DNA of 64,000 nt from assembly GCF_014284195.1 (NCBI RefSeq), contig NZ_JACOGC010000001.1:434001-498000 (forward strand). The letters run 5' to 3'. Made by a program: the position numbers and the translations under genes. Below the pieces are notes generated by a model, which was given only the letters and a program-made list of their open reading frames with translations, was not told where the DNA came from and made no database searches. Below, piece after piece: positions 28,198-37,418 of this stretch (positions within the stretch are counted from its first letter, which is position 1; every line of letters starts with the position of its first letter). This stretch comes from Cognatundibacterium griseum (lineage in GTDB: Bacteria; Pseudomonadota; Gammaproteobacteria; Burkholderiales; Burkholderiaceae_D).

Positions 28198-31100
28198 ATG
28201 CGAGCGCATCACACATTATCCGCTTATACCCGTAACTTCTGGATGGTGTCGGCCAGTGTGCTGGTTTTTCTCCTTTTTTTTGCGGTTTATATCCGTTCTG
28301 CAAACCAGCTGGATACCCTGCAGCAGCAACATTTCAAAGTCCTTTCCCTGGCCGACGAGTTGCGGCAATCCTCCGATGATCTGACCCGTATGGCGCGCGC
28401 CTATGTGGCAACGGGCGATCCGATTTATCAGCGTTATTATCAGGAAATCCTGGATATCCGGGATGGCCGCCGCCCACGGCCAGCAGGCGGCGCCCGCATG
28501 GAATGGGATATGCTGTCAGCCAATCCTGATAAGACGCGGGAGCCATCCGGGGGGGAAATCGCCCTGATGGAGCTCATATCCCAGGCTGGGTTTACCGAGC
28601 AGGAAACTGGCAGGTTAAATGCAGCCAAAATACAGTCCGACCATCTGTCCCAGACGGAACTGCATGCCATGCATCTGGTCAGCAGCAGCGGTGCCCATAC
28701 CCTGTCGGAAGCGCAGAAGGCCGCCAGCATACCCTTGTACGATCCGGCCTATCTGCAGGAAAAGATTTCCATCATCGAACAGATCAATCAGGCGCGCAGG
28801 ATGGCGCATGTCCGGCTGGAGCAGGCTGCGTCCGAACTTGAGTCGCGAGTACAGTGGCTGCAAAAAATCATGATACTCAATGGCCTGGTTATTCTGGTGC
28901 TGCTGGTACGCAGCTATCGTTCGCATTGGCAGATGATGGGGGGAACGCTGGAAGAAATTTATCAGCAGCTTTCCCAGCTTGGCGGCCAGCATACACCTGT
29001 CGCGGGCGGTAGCGGTTGGCAACATATCACCAGCATCAAATCCTGGATTGTGCAGACCCGCGAGTATCTGGAAAGAGTGGATGCTGAAAATCAGGAAATC
29101 AGTCAGAAAAACCAGCGTCTGACCCGTCTCTACAATGCGCTTAGTTTGTGTAATCAGTCCATCGTGCGCAGCAGTTCTGAGCAGGAGTTGTTTGAGCGGG
29201 TGTGCCATCATGCGGTGGTGCACGGCGGTATGAATATGGCGTGGATCGGGCTGGTGAATGAGGATACCCAGGAATTCCGGCCTGTGGCGCAATACGGCGA
29301 TGAAGCAGGTTACTTGTCGGACCTGAAGATTTCCAGAGAGCCGGATCAAAATGGCAATCTGGGGCCGATTTCCAGCGTGCTGGTGAATGACGAACCGTTC
29401 TGGTATCAGAATTTGCAGCAGGATACCCAGTATCGGCACTGGCATCAGCGCAGCGTTTTGTTCGGGTGGAAATCAATGGCGATTTTACCTTTGCATAGAA
29501 ATGGCAAAGTGGCCGGAACGTTTAATCTGCTGCTCGATCAGGTCGATGCGTTTGATGATGCGTCGCGCCGGCTGTTGCTGGAAATGGCGGTCGATATCAG
29601 CCATGCACTGACCCGGTTTGAGCTGGAGCAGGCCAGGCACCAATCCTTGCAGATGGAAGCAGTGCGCAGCTATCTGATAGAGCGTACTACCGGAAACCAG
29701 TCTGTCCGTGACATTTTGCATGATGTCGTGCTGAAACTGGAAGTCATGATTCCGGACAGCATGTGTACCATCATGCTGTTAGACAAAGACGGGCGCCGCA
29801 TCAGAACAGGTGCGGCGCCCAGTTTACCGGATTTTTTTCTGCATGCAATTAATGGTCTGGAAATTGCGCCCGGAGAAGGTTCCTGCGGCAATGCCATGGC
29901 TACCGCCACCAGAACGATCGCGGCAGATATTGAAAGCGACCCGTTCTGGGTAAAGTATATCGGTCTGACTAAACGGGCTGGACTCCGATCATGCTGGTCA
30001 GAACCGATTGTGTCTTCTGTCGGCAAGATGCTGGGGGCTTTTGCGATTTATAACCATGTGCCGGGCAAACCCACGGTGTTCCAGATTCAGTTGCTGGAAA
30101 TGACCGCGCATTACATTGCGAATACTCTGGAACGCAAACAGGCTGAAGAGACTTTGCGAAAATTGTCGCAGGCTGTTGAACAGAGTTTTAATGCCATCAT
30201 GATTATCGACCGCAAGGCACATATTGAATACGTGAATGCGGCCTATCTGAAGCGGTATCACAAGACGCTGGAAGAATTGATCGGACAGCGGCCGCCGCTG
30301 ATGTATCCGGGACAACTCAGCCGGGCGAATTACCGGAAGACCCGCAAGCTGCTGAAACACGGGGAAAGCTGGCATGGAGAACTGCTCCGCACCGATGTTT
30401 CAGGAAAAATGCACACTGATCTGATTCATATTTCCCCGGTGAGAGACGGCGCCGGGGAAATTACCCATTTCCTCATCATGCAGGAAGATATCAGCGAGAA
30501 AAAACGCAACGAGGAAAGAATTCAGTATCTGGCGCATTTCGATGCGCTGACCGGGCTGCCGAACCGGGTGTTGCTGGAAGAGCGGGCGCGCTATGCGTTT
30601 GGCAGGGTGGTGCGCACCGGAGAGCCGCTGGCAGTCATCTTTTTCGATCTGGACCATTTTAAAGATATCAATGATTCGCTGGGACACAGCATCGGCGATG
30701 CGCTATTGATGGAAGTCGCACACCGTCTGTCGGTCAGCCTGCGGGCGGACGATACGATTTCGCGGCTTGGCGGCGATGAATTCGTGCTGATATTGCCGGG
30801 TGTGGACAGTGTGGGGGCAGAGCGGGTGGTGACCAAACTGATGGAAATTGTCTGTCTGCCTTACCACATTGGAAATGTCGACCTGACGATTACTACTTCG
30901 GCAGGGATAGCAATGTGCCCGGACGATGGCCAGGACCTCGAAACCTTGTCCAAAAATGCCGATGTCGCCATGTACCGGGCAAAGCGCGAAGGCCGCAATG
31001 CTTACCGGTTTTTCACACAGGAGATGCAGGCGCGTTCAGCACGCCATTTGGAGCTGGTACATGCGTTGCGGCTGGCGCTGGAAAAACAGCAATTCACTTT

Positions 31101-31821
31101 GCATTATCAGCCGCAGATTGATATCGGAACCGGGCAGGTGATCGGCATTGAAGCCTTGCTGCGCTGGCAGCACCCGGAGCTGGGGGCAGTACTGCCGACA
31201 GAATTTATTCCGGTGGCGGAGGAAAGCGGCATGATTCTGCAGATCGGCGAATGGGTGCTGAACACCGCCGTCCATCAGCTGCGGTTGTGGCATGAGCTGG
31301 GGTATAAAGAACTTTGCGTGGCGGTGAATTTGTCGGCGGTACAGTTCCGCCATGGAGACCTGCCGCATGTGGTCAGTCAGATTCTGGCCGCAGAGAAAAT
31401 GCCGGCTGCTTTTCTGGAGCTGGAGCTGACAGAAAGTGTGGCAATGCATGATCCCGAAGCTGCGATCGAGATGATGAGTAAGCTGCACCGGCACGGTGTC
31501 AGGATGTCGATTGATGATTTCGGAACCGGTTATTCCTCGCTGAGTTATCTGAAGAAATTTAAAGTCTATAAACTCAAGATTGACCGCAGCTTTGTGCGCG
31601 ATATTCATACCGATCCGGAAGACAAGGCGATTGTCAGCGCGGTTATCGGGCTGGCTAAAAACCTGGGTTTGAAGACGATTGCCGAAGGGGTGGAGACTGC
31701 CGAGCAGCTGGAGTTTCTGCGGCAGCAGGGTTGCACCGAAGTGCAGGGGTATTACTTTGCGCAACCGATGCCGGCAGCGCAGCTGGAGGAATTTATACGG
31801 CAGCGTCATTCGCCGGAATGA
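28198..31821 (+). CDS. Membrane-anchored dual GAF-PAS-GGDEF-EAL cyclic-di-GMP protein
   Basis: Encodes 1207 residues. Order: transmembrane helix (about 15-33), a helical sensor region in the periplasm (about 35-215), second transmembrane helix (about 221-240), coiled-coil linker, GAF (about 300-470), second GAF (about 480-650), PAS (about 655-775), GGDEF (about 780-940) and EAL (about 955-1200). The cyclase motif is intact (LGGDEF near 857), as are the phosphodiesterase residues: EALLRW near 983, N in VAVNLSA, DDFGTGYSS, KIDRSF, AEGVET and EVQGYYFAQP. Both activities are therefore possible, and which prevails cannot be told. It is transcribed alone, convergent with the phosphofructokinase gene. 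Confidence 0.92.
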   Translation: MRAHHTLSAYTRNFWMVSASVLVFLLFFAVYIRSANQLDTLQQQHFKVLSLADELRQSSDDLTRMARAYVATGDPIYQRYYQEILDIRDGRRPRPAGGARMEWDMLSANPDKTREPSGGEIALMELISQAGFTEQETGRLNAAKIQSDHLSQTELHAMHLVSSSGAHTLSEAQKAASIPLYDPAYLQEKISIIEQINQARRMAHVRLEQAASELESRVQWLQKIMILNGLVILVLLVRSYRSHWQMMGGTLEEIYQQLSQLGGQHTPVAGGSGWQHITSIKSWIVQTREYLERVDAENQEISQKNQRLTRLYNALSLCNQSIVRSSSEQELFERVCHHAVVHGGMNMAWIGLVNEDTQEFRPVAQYGDEAGYLSDLKISREPDQNGNLGPISSVLVNDEPFWYQNLQQDTQYRHWHQRSVLFGWKSMAILPLHRNGKVAGTFNLLLDQVDAFDDASRRLLLEMAVDISHALTRFELEQARHQSLQMEAVRSYLIERTTGNQSVRDILHDVVLKLEVMIPDSMCTIMLLDKDGRRIRTGAAPSLPDFFLHAINGLEIAPGEGSCGNAMATATRTIAADIESDPFWVKYIGLTKRAGLRSCWSEPIVSSVGKMLGAFAIYNHVPGKPTVFQIQLLEMTAHYIANTLERKQAEETLRKLSQAVEQSFNAIMIIDRKAHIEYVNAAYLKRYHKTLEELIGQRPPLMYPGQLSRANYRKTRKLLKHGESWHGELLRTDVSGKMHTDLIHISPVRDGAGEITHFLIMQEDISEKKRNEERIQYLAHFDALTGLPNRVLLEERARYAFGRVVRTGEPLAVIFFDLDHFKDINDSLGHSIGDALLMEVAHRLSVSLRADDTISRLGGDEFVLILPGVDSVGAERVVTKLMEIVCLPYHIGNVDLTITTSAGIAMCPDDGQDLETLSKNADVAMYRAKREGRNAYRFFTQEMQARSARHLELVHALRLALEKQQFTLHYQPQIDIGTGQVIGIEALLRWQHPELGAVLPTEFIPVAEESGMILQIGEWVLNTAVHQLRLWHELGYKELCVAVNLSAVQFRHGDLPHVVSQILAAEKMPAAFLELELTESVAMHDPEAAIEMMSKLHRHGVRMSIDDFGTGYSSLSYLKKFKVYKLKIDRSFVRDIHTDPEDKAIVSAVIGLAKNLGLKTIAEGVETAEQLEFLRQQGCTEVQGYYFAQPMPAAQLEEFIRQRHSPE

Positions 31822-31843
31822 GTCCTCATCGTTTGAGTCCTGT

Positions 31844-32953
31844 TCAGTCGCCGAGACAGATATGCAGGTCGCGCGCAGTCTGCAGGCAATCGCTGTTCAG
31901 CGGAACATTTTTCATGCGTCCGGCAACTTCTTCCAGCGCGACATAATTCACGTCCGGAAATGCCAGCGCCACCATGATGCCGGAATGTCCTTCGTCCAGC
32001 GCACGCACCGCCGCCGCGCCGAAGCGCATGGCGGACACGCGGTCGAAGGCGCTCGGACTGCCGCCCCGCAATAAATGGCCGAGCACGACTGCACGGGTTT
32101 CCTTGCCGGTTTTTTGCTGCAATTCATGCGCTAATTTTTCTCCGATTCCGCCCAGTCGTTCAACGTAGCCGGTACCTGCCTGCTCCTGCAGCGTGGCATT
32201 GCCACCAACCGGATTGGCGCCTTCTGCCGCAATCACGATGGCGTAATGCTGACCTGCAGCTTCGCGTGCAAGCAGATGTGCCACCAGCCGGTCGATGTCA
32301 TAGGGAATTTCAGGAATCAGGATGCCATGCGCATTTGCTGCGATCCCGGAATGCAGTGCGATCCATCCGGCGTACCGCCCCATGACTTCCACCACCATGA
32401 TGCGGCGGTGACTGGCGGCGGTACTGTGCAGACGGTCTATGCATTCAGTGGCGAACGATACTGCCGTGTCGAAGCCAAACGTGGTAAAGGTTTTGTCGAG
32501 ATCGTTGTCGATGGTTTTTGGCACGCCCACCACCCGCATCCCTTGCAGATGCAGGGCGTGGGCAATGGTCAGTGTGCCGTCGCCGCCAATACAGATCAGC
32601 GCATCAATGTCCCTGTTCCTGAGCGCGGCGTGGATTTCGCCGCTGCGGTCGGTTTCCTGCATGCTGCCATCCGGCATGAGTGTCGGATAACGCAATGGAT
32701 TACCGTGGTTGGTGGTGCCGAGCAGGGTGCCGCCCAGGTGGCCGATCTGGTCAACCTGGTCGATACTGAGCCGCGTGATCCCGTCTTCCGGATAACGGTC
32801 AGGGCACAGAATGCCATTGAATCCTTCGCGGATACCATAACATTCCCAACCACGCCGGACAGCCGCAAACACGACCGAGCGGATGACCGCGTTCAAACCT
32901 GGCGCATCACCGCCCCCGGTGCTGATGGCTATGCGGCGTATGGTCTGTGACAT
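31844..32953 (-). CDS. 6-phosphofructokinase, Gly/Lys (group III-like) type
   Basis: Encodes 369 residues. Motifs STGGGDAPGLN (15-21), IGGDGTL (122-128) and PKTIDND (145-151) place it in the PFK family, which phosphorylates fructose 6-phosphate. G126 at the site where pyrophosphate enzymes carry aspartate favours ATP, whereas K146 in PKTIDND is the residue found in pyrophosphate enzymes and in group III ATP enzymes such as that of Streptomyces. This combination suggests an ATP-using group III-like enzyme. The gene follows the MBL-fold gene by 40 nt on the same strand and may be cotranscribed. It is of note because many Burkholderiales lack PFK and use the Entner-Doudoroff route. Confidence 0.88.
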   Translation of the reverse strand: MSQTIRRIAISTGGGDAPGLNAVIRSVVFAAVRRGWECYGIREGFNGILCPDRYPEDGITRLSIDQVDQIGHLGGTLLGTTNHGNPLRYPTLMPDGSMQETDRSGEIHAALRNRDIDALICIGGDGTLTIAHALHLQGMRVVGVPKTIDNDLDKTFTTFGFDTAVSFATECIDRLHSTAASHRRIMVVEVMGRYAGWIALHSGIAANAHGILIPEIPYDIDRLVAHLLAREAAGQHYAIVIAAEGANPVGGNATLQEQAGTGYVERLGGIGEKLAHELQQKTGKETRAVVLGHLLRGGSPSAFDRVSAMRFGAAAVRALDEGHSGIMVALAFPDVNYVALEEVAGRMKNVPLNSDCLQTARDLHICLGD

Positions 32954-32993
32954 GAAGTTTCCTTGGAATTCGGAACGGAAAATGGCCGCAGGA

Positions 32994-33857
32994 TCAGAGC
33001 TGATTCAGCGGAATTTTCAGGTAAGCGACCTGGTTGTCCTCGGCCGGCGGAAAGGCGCCGGCGCGGATGTTCACCTGCACCGACGACAGCAGCAGTACCG
33101 GCATTTCCAGTCCGGCATCACGCTGATTGCGCATGGCGACAAAGGCATCCTCATCAATTCCGTCGTGCACATGGATATTTTCCGCCCTTTGTGCCGCCAC
33201 CGTGGTTTCCAGATTCACTGTGCGACCGGCAGGCGGATAGTCATGGCACATGAACAGCCGCGTTCCGGCAGGCAGTGACAACAGCTTACGGATGGATTGG
33301 TATAACTGGCGCGCATTCCCGCCGGGAAAATCACAGCGTGCCGTGCCGACATCCGGCATGAATAAGGTATCGCCGACAAATACCGCGTCACCGATCCGGT
33401 AAGCGATATCTGCCGGTGTATGACCGGGCAGAAACATGACCTGCGCTTCCAGCTGGCCGATTGGAAAACAGGCGCCATCGTCAAACAACTGATCAAATTG
33501 CGAACCGTCGGTTGCAAACTCCGGTTCCAGATGGAACAGGGTCTTAAAGGTCTGCTGCACCTGGCCGATATGGGCGCCGATAGCGATTTTTCCGCCGGCT
33601 TGCTGGCGCAGATAGTGCGCCGCAGACAGGTGATCGGCATGGGCATGGGTTTCCAGTATCCAGCAGAGGCGCAGTTGCTGCTGTTGCAGAAATACGAGAA
33701 GCTGGTCAGCGCGGGTGGTTCCGGTGCGGCCGGATTTGGGATCATAATCAAGCACCGGGTCAATCACCGCTGCATACCCGCCGCGTTCATCATAGACGAC
33801 GTAACTGGCAGTGCAGGATACGGAATCGAAAAAAGGCTGAATTTGGGGCGGTCGCAT
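32994..33857 (-). CDS. MBL-fold hydrolase, persulfide-dioxygenase/Blh-like
   Basis: Encodes 287 residues. The metallo-beta-lactamase motif THAHADH (near 72), the histidine in LPGHTPADIAY, the aspartate in FVGDTLFMPDVGTARCDFPGG and a late MCHDYPP give a complete metal site. The GTARCDFPGG stretch is typical of ETHE1/Blh-type enzymes of sulfide and persulfide oxidation. The nearby TauE-type exporter and the ArsR regulator with cysteines fit the known Blh-BigR-type sulfur module. It has no rhodanese domain. It is divergent from the TauE gene (112 nt apart) and upstream of the phosphofructokinase gene. Confidence 0.85.
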   Translation of the reverse strand: MRPPQIQPFFDSVSCTASYVVYDERGGYAAVIDPVLDYDPKSGRTGTTRADQLLVFLQQQQLRLCWILETHAHADHLSAAHYLRQQAGGKIAIGAHIGQVQQTFKTLFHLEPEFATDGSQFDQLFDDGACFPIGQLEAQVMFLPGHTPADIAYRIGDAVFVGDTLFMPDVGTARCDFPGGNARQLYQSIRKLLSLPAGTRLFMCHDYPPAGRTVNLETTVAAQRAENIHVHDGIDEDAFVAMRNQRDAGLEMPVLLLSSVQVNIRAGAFPPAEDNQVAYLKIPLNQL

Positions 33858-33969
33858 CGTGAAGCCGTTAAAATAAGATGGGAAACATCATAGTAAACCG
33901 GAATGCATGGGACCAACAACCGGTACCGGTGCAGACGGATTCCTCATTGGGCAACAGCAAACGGCGTGT

Positions 33970-34779
33970 ATGGATTTATTGGCGACATTACTGGGCGCAG
34001 CGATCGGGCTGCTGATGGGCGTGACCGGCGCAGGGGGCGGTATTCTGGCGGTTCCTGCACTGGTGTACAGCCAGGGCTGGAGCATGCAGCAGGCGATGCC
34101 GGTCGCTTTGCTGGCGGTGACTGCCGGGGCGCTGATCGGGGCAGTCGAAGGGTTTATGAAGCGACTGGTGCGGTACCGGGCGGCTTTCGTGATGGCGTTG
34201 GCGGGCAGCCTGCCGACCATGCTGGGCGTGGAACTGGCGCAGCGTCTGCCGCAAGCCTGGCTGATGGGCTGTTTTGCCTGCGTGCTGTTGCTGGTGGCGA
34301 CGCGGCTGGCATTGCAGTTGCGGAACGCACACCATGAAAAACATCCGGATCAGGTATTGGCGAAAATTAACGAAACTACTGGCCGTTTTGACTGGTCGGC
34401 CAGAACAGCCGCAGTGATTGCAGCGATCGGCAGCATCGCCGGTCTGATGACGGGTTTGCTGGGGGTTGGCGGTGGTTTCATCATCGTGCCGATGCTGCGG
34501 CATCTGACCAATGTCACGCTGCAGGGTGCTGTTGCCACGTCGCTGTTTGTGATCAGTCTGGTCGGCAGTCTGGGTATTGCTTCTGCGCTCTGGCATGGCG
34601 CCGGTATCCCGGCAGGTTTTTCCACTTATTTCACGCTGGCGACGGTGGTTGGCACCTTGCTGGCGCGGCGGCTGGCGCCGCATTTGCCGGTACGGGTGGT
34701 GCAGATGATTTTTGTGTTGCTGGTGCTGGGCGTCGCCATCAGCCTGCTGATCCGTGCCGTGCAACAGTGGGGGCACTGA
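33970..34779 (+). CDS. TauE/SafE-family sulfite/anion exporter
   Basis: Encodes 269 residues from the ATG at 33970; an ATG at 33907 would add 21 non-hydrophobic residues and cannot be excluded. About eight membrane helices are seen. The duplicated family signature is present as GVTGAGGGILAVPALVY in the first half and GLLGVGGGFIIVPML in the second. These proteins export sulfite, sulfoacetate or similar anions across the inner membrane. With the MBL-fold hydrolase (divergent) and the ArsR regulator (convergent, 28 nt away) it forms a small sulfur-handling group. Confidence 0.87.
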   Translation: MDLLATLLGAAIGLLMGVTGAGGGILAVPALVYSQGWSMQQAMPVALLAVTAGALIGAVEGFMKRLVRYRAAFVMALAGSLPTMLGVELAQRLPQAWLMGCFACVLLLVATRLALQLRNAHHEKHPDQVLAKINETTGRFDWSARTAAVIAAIGSIAGLMTGLLGVGGGFIIVPMLRHLTNVTLQGAVATSLFVISLVGSLGIASALWHGAGIPAGFSTYFTLATVVGTLLARRLAPHLPVRVVQMIFVLLVLGVAISLLIRAVQQWGH

Positions 34780-34807
34780 TCCGGCGTATTCAGCAGGAAA
34801 GCCGGAA

Positions 34808-35143
34808 TTAGCGGTTGCGGAGCGTATTCAGTAATGCGGCTTGCGCATCAAGCTGGCGCGCGACGTTGCTGCAGACCAGATCGCATAAGGCATAGACGGA
34901 TTCGTCCGCAATCTGGTAATAGGCGGCATTGCCCCGGCCTTCGCGCTGGATAAAGCCGTGCTTGGCCAGCGTCGATAAGTGGCGCGATACGTTGGCCTGT
35001 GAGCATTCGCAGCGTTCTGCCAGTTCCCCGACATTCAGCTCGCCATCGCGCAGGCAATTCAGGATACGCAAACGGGTCGGCTCTGCCAGAGCAGAAAAGT
35101 ATTGTGCGACTTGCGTCAGCGCCTGATCAGAGAGTCCTTCCAT
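34808..35143 (-). CDS. ArsR-family regulator, possible thiol/persulfide sensor
   Basis: Encodes 111 residues of winged-helix DNA-binding protein: YFSALAEPTRLRILNCL, then SQANVSRHLSTLAKHGFIQREGRGNAAYYQI. Cysteines are C30, C45 and C47 just before the recognition helix, and C87 and C91 (LCDLVC) in the last helix. A pair formed by one cysteine near the recognition helix and one in the last helix is how BigR/SqrR-type persulfide sensors work, so this fits the MBL-fold/TauE neighbourhood; the CEC before the recognition helix could also bind metal. An AT-rich repeat of GATAAATA lies upstream (35213-35228). Confidence 0.83.
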   Translation of the reverse strand: MEGLSDQALTQVAQYFSALAEPTRLRILNCLRDGELNVGELAERCECSQANVSRHLSTLAKHGFIQREGRGNAAYYQIADESVYALCDLVCSNVARQLDAQAALLNTLRNR

Positions 35144-35264
35144 GGTGCAAACCAGTTCCTGATAGCAAAATGAAGATCATACCTTGTCCCGCACTTTGCG
35201 TCACGAAACAGCGATAAATAGATAAATAATAATCTTTTCGGGGTGCTGACTGCTTGTCAGGGTA

Positions 35265-35975
35265 TTACACCTTCAGGCGGAAAGGCGTGAAATTGGTGTG
35301 TCTGTCATAAAAATCTTCCTGTTCTTTGCGTTTCAGGAAACCGACGATTTTATAGGTCGCCGGTGTCATCACGACCTCCCAGCCGGTTTTCAGCAAATAC
35401 TGGGCAATCGCCACGGTAATGAGCTGATGATCGGACCAGATGCCATAAAACGCAATCACATAAAACAGGCTGGAGTCGACCAGCTCGCCGCACATGGTGG
35501 AGCCGATCGTGCGCAGCCAGAGGTGCCTGCCCTTGGTGGCGATTTTCATCTTCGCCAGTACGTAGCTATTTACGAAGCTGCCAGTCCAGAACGCTGTGAT
35601 AGAACCGAGAATAATGCGGGGCGTATTGCCGAACACCGCCTTCAGATGCGTCTGGTAATCCTGATTGAACGCGTCGGCCACCGGCGTGAGCGCCAGCACG
35701 ACCACGGACATCACTGCCGCAAACAACAGGGCGGCAAATCCGGCCCAGATCACTCGGCGATCCCGTCCGTATCCATAGACTTCGGTCAGGATGTCGCCAA
35801 AAAGGTAAGAGATCGGAAAAAACAGCACGCCAGCGCCGAAGCTGATGGTGCCCAGCACCGGCAAGGTGACCTGGGCTGCTTTGGCAGCACCGATCAGGTT
35901 GGAGCACAGCAGTACCGTGACAAACGCGGCCATCACGAAGTCATAGTATTTATATTGCTTGACAGGCTGATTCAT
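35265..35975 (-). CDS. yhhQ: Queuosine precursor transporter (YhhQ/VUT family)
   Basis: Encodes 236 residues with about six membrane helices (VMAAFVTVLLCSNLIGAAKA, GAGVLFFPISYLFGDILTEVYGYG, AGFAALLFAAVMSVVVLAL and others). The FPISYLFGDILTEVYG segment and TIGSTMCGELVDSSLFY are signatures of the YhhQ family, which takes up the queuosine precursors preQ0/preQ1 for tRNA modification. The start is the ATG at 35975; a GTG directly before it is possible. I looked for a preQ1 riboswitch in the upstream 150 nt and saw none. Confidence 0.9.
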   Translation of the reverse strand: MNQPVKQYKYYDFVMAAFVTVLLCSNLIGAAKAAQVTLPVLGTISFGAGVLFFPISYLFGDILTEVYGYGRDRRVIWAGFAALLFAAVMSVVVLALTPVADAFNQDYQTHLKAVFGNTPRIILGSITAFWTGSFVNSYVLAKMKIATKGRHLWLRTIGSTMCGELVDSSLFYVIAFYGIWSDHQLITVAIAQYLLKTGWEVVMTPATYKIVGFLKRKEQEDFYDRHTNFTPFRLKV

Positions 35976-36131
35976 CACGTACTTTCTGTAAAAGGTGGGA
36001 CGGACCGGAAAATCTGCTGATTGTAATGGTAATCAAGAAACAGCGTCCTGAACGGCTGCAATTGCGGCAGATCATGTTTTTTTCATCAAAGAGGCTGCTA
36101 AAATATCGCATCCATACTTTCTGAACCGTCA

Positions 36132-37418
36132 ATGTGCGCCGCGCCTAGAACTGTCAACGTCCCAATTGAGCAACTCTGTATTGGCCTGTATGTGCATCTG
36201 GATATTCCCTGGCTGGATCACTCCTTTGCGCTCAGCAGCTTCAAGATAAAGACCGAACAGGAATTGCGCGCGCTGAAACAACTGGGCGTTCCGACCATCC
36301 GGGTCAATCCGGTGAAGTCGGATTGCCGCCCGCTGCCGCCCCCGGCACCTTCTGCTGAACCGAAAGCCGAGCCGGAAAAGCTGGAGCTGACCGAAGAAGA
36401 ACAGGAAAAAATCCGTGAAAAGAAGGCTCGCATCGACCGCCTGATCCGGGAGCGCAATGCTATTGCTGAATGCGAAAAACAGCTGCTGAAGACGGCCACT
36501 GCGTTGAAAAATATCAACCGCAATCTGTTTTCCCGCCCGCAGGAATCGGTGCAGCAGGCCGAGCAGCTGATCGAACAGATGGTCGATTCGCTGCTGATCG
36601 ACAAAGACATTGCGATTCATCTCATGAACGACAAAATCGCGGGTGAGGATACGTATTACCACTCGCTCAATACTGCCGTGCTGACGATGATGCTGGCGAA
36701 GGAGCTGTCGTTTTCACGCGAGGATCTGAAACTGCTGGGCATGGGTTGCCTGTTTCACGATATCGGCAAGATGGAGATTCCCGACCGGGTGGTGAATAAG
36801 ACGTTCCAGCTGACCAAGGCTGAGATGCATCTGATGCAGCAGCATTGTTATTACGGATTAAAGATCGCAGATAAGCTCGCATTGCCGAAGCAGGTCAGGG
36901 ATATTATCGCTCAGCATCACGAATATATTGACGGCAGCGGTTATCCGCAGGGATTGAAAGGCGATGTAATCTCGCCGCTGGCGCGGGTGGTTGCGATCAC
37001 CAATGCCTACGATAATCTGTGCAACCGGCCCAATTACCAGGAGTCAATGAGTCCGCATGAGGCGATGGCGCATATGTTCAGCCAACTGCGCAAGCAGTTC
37101 GACGTGCCGGCGCTGAATCTGTTTATCCGCAGCATGGGGATTTATCCGCCTGGCACCATTGTTAAATTATCTGATGGTACGCTCGGCATGGTGATTGCCG
37201 TGAATTCCCAGAAACCCCTGCGCCCCAGCGTGCTGATTTACGATCCCAGCGTGCCGAAAAATGAGGCCATCATCCTTGATCTGATGCATGATCCCTTGCT
37301 TGAAATTACCCAGAGCATGAAGCCGGGACAACTGAGTCCCGAGGTGCATGACTATCTGAGTCCGCGCAAGCGGATGACGTATTTCTTCGATTCGGAACGT
37401 CAGATCGAGAAGAATTAA
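36132..37418 (+). CDS. HD-GYP cyclic-di-GMP phosphodiesterase with DUF3391
   Basis: Encodes 428 residues. The N-terminal DUF3391-like region (about 1-140; VPIEQLCIGLYVHLDIPWLDHSF, then a proline-rich and charged coiled-coil stretch) precedes the HD-GYP domain (about 160-350). The metal site reads HDIGK near residue 209, and the HD-GYP signature is HHEYIDGSGYP near 262, so hydrolysis of cyclic-di-GMP to GMP is expected. It is cytoplasmic, with no membrane segment. Its stop overlaps the convergent GntR stop by 4 nt. It may balance the GGDEF-EAL protein 4 kb away, but no direct link is visible. Confidence 0.9.
   Translation: MCAAPRTVNVPIEQLCIGLYVHLDIPWLDHSFALSSFKIKTEQELRALKQLGVPTIRVNPVKSDCRPLPPPAPSAEPKAEPEKLELTEEEQEKIREKKARIDRLIRERNAIAECEKQLLKTATALKNINRNLFSRPQESVQQAEQLIEQMVDSLLIDKDIAIHLMNDKIAGEDTYYHSLNTAVLTMMLAKELSFSREDLKLLGMGCLFHDIGKMEIPDRVVNKTFQLTKAEMHLMQQHCYYGLKIADKLALPKQVRDIIAQHHEYIDGSGYPQGLKGDVISPLARVVAITNAYDNLCNRPNYQESMSPHEAMAHMFSQLRKQFDVPALNLFIRSMGIYPPGTIVKLSDGTLGMVIAVNSQKPLRPSVLIYDPSVPKNEAIILDLMHDPLLEITQSMKPGQLSPEVHDYLSPRKRMTYFFDSERQIEKN

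Noticed and set aside
35976-36131. preQ1 riboswitch before yhhQ
   Set aside because: No match to the preQ1-I or preQ1-II consensus could be seen in the leader.
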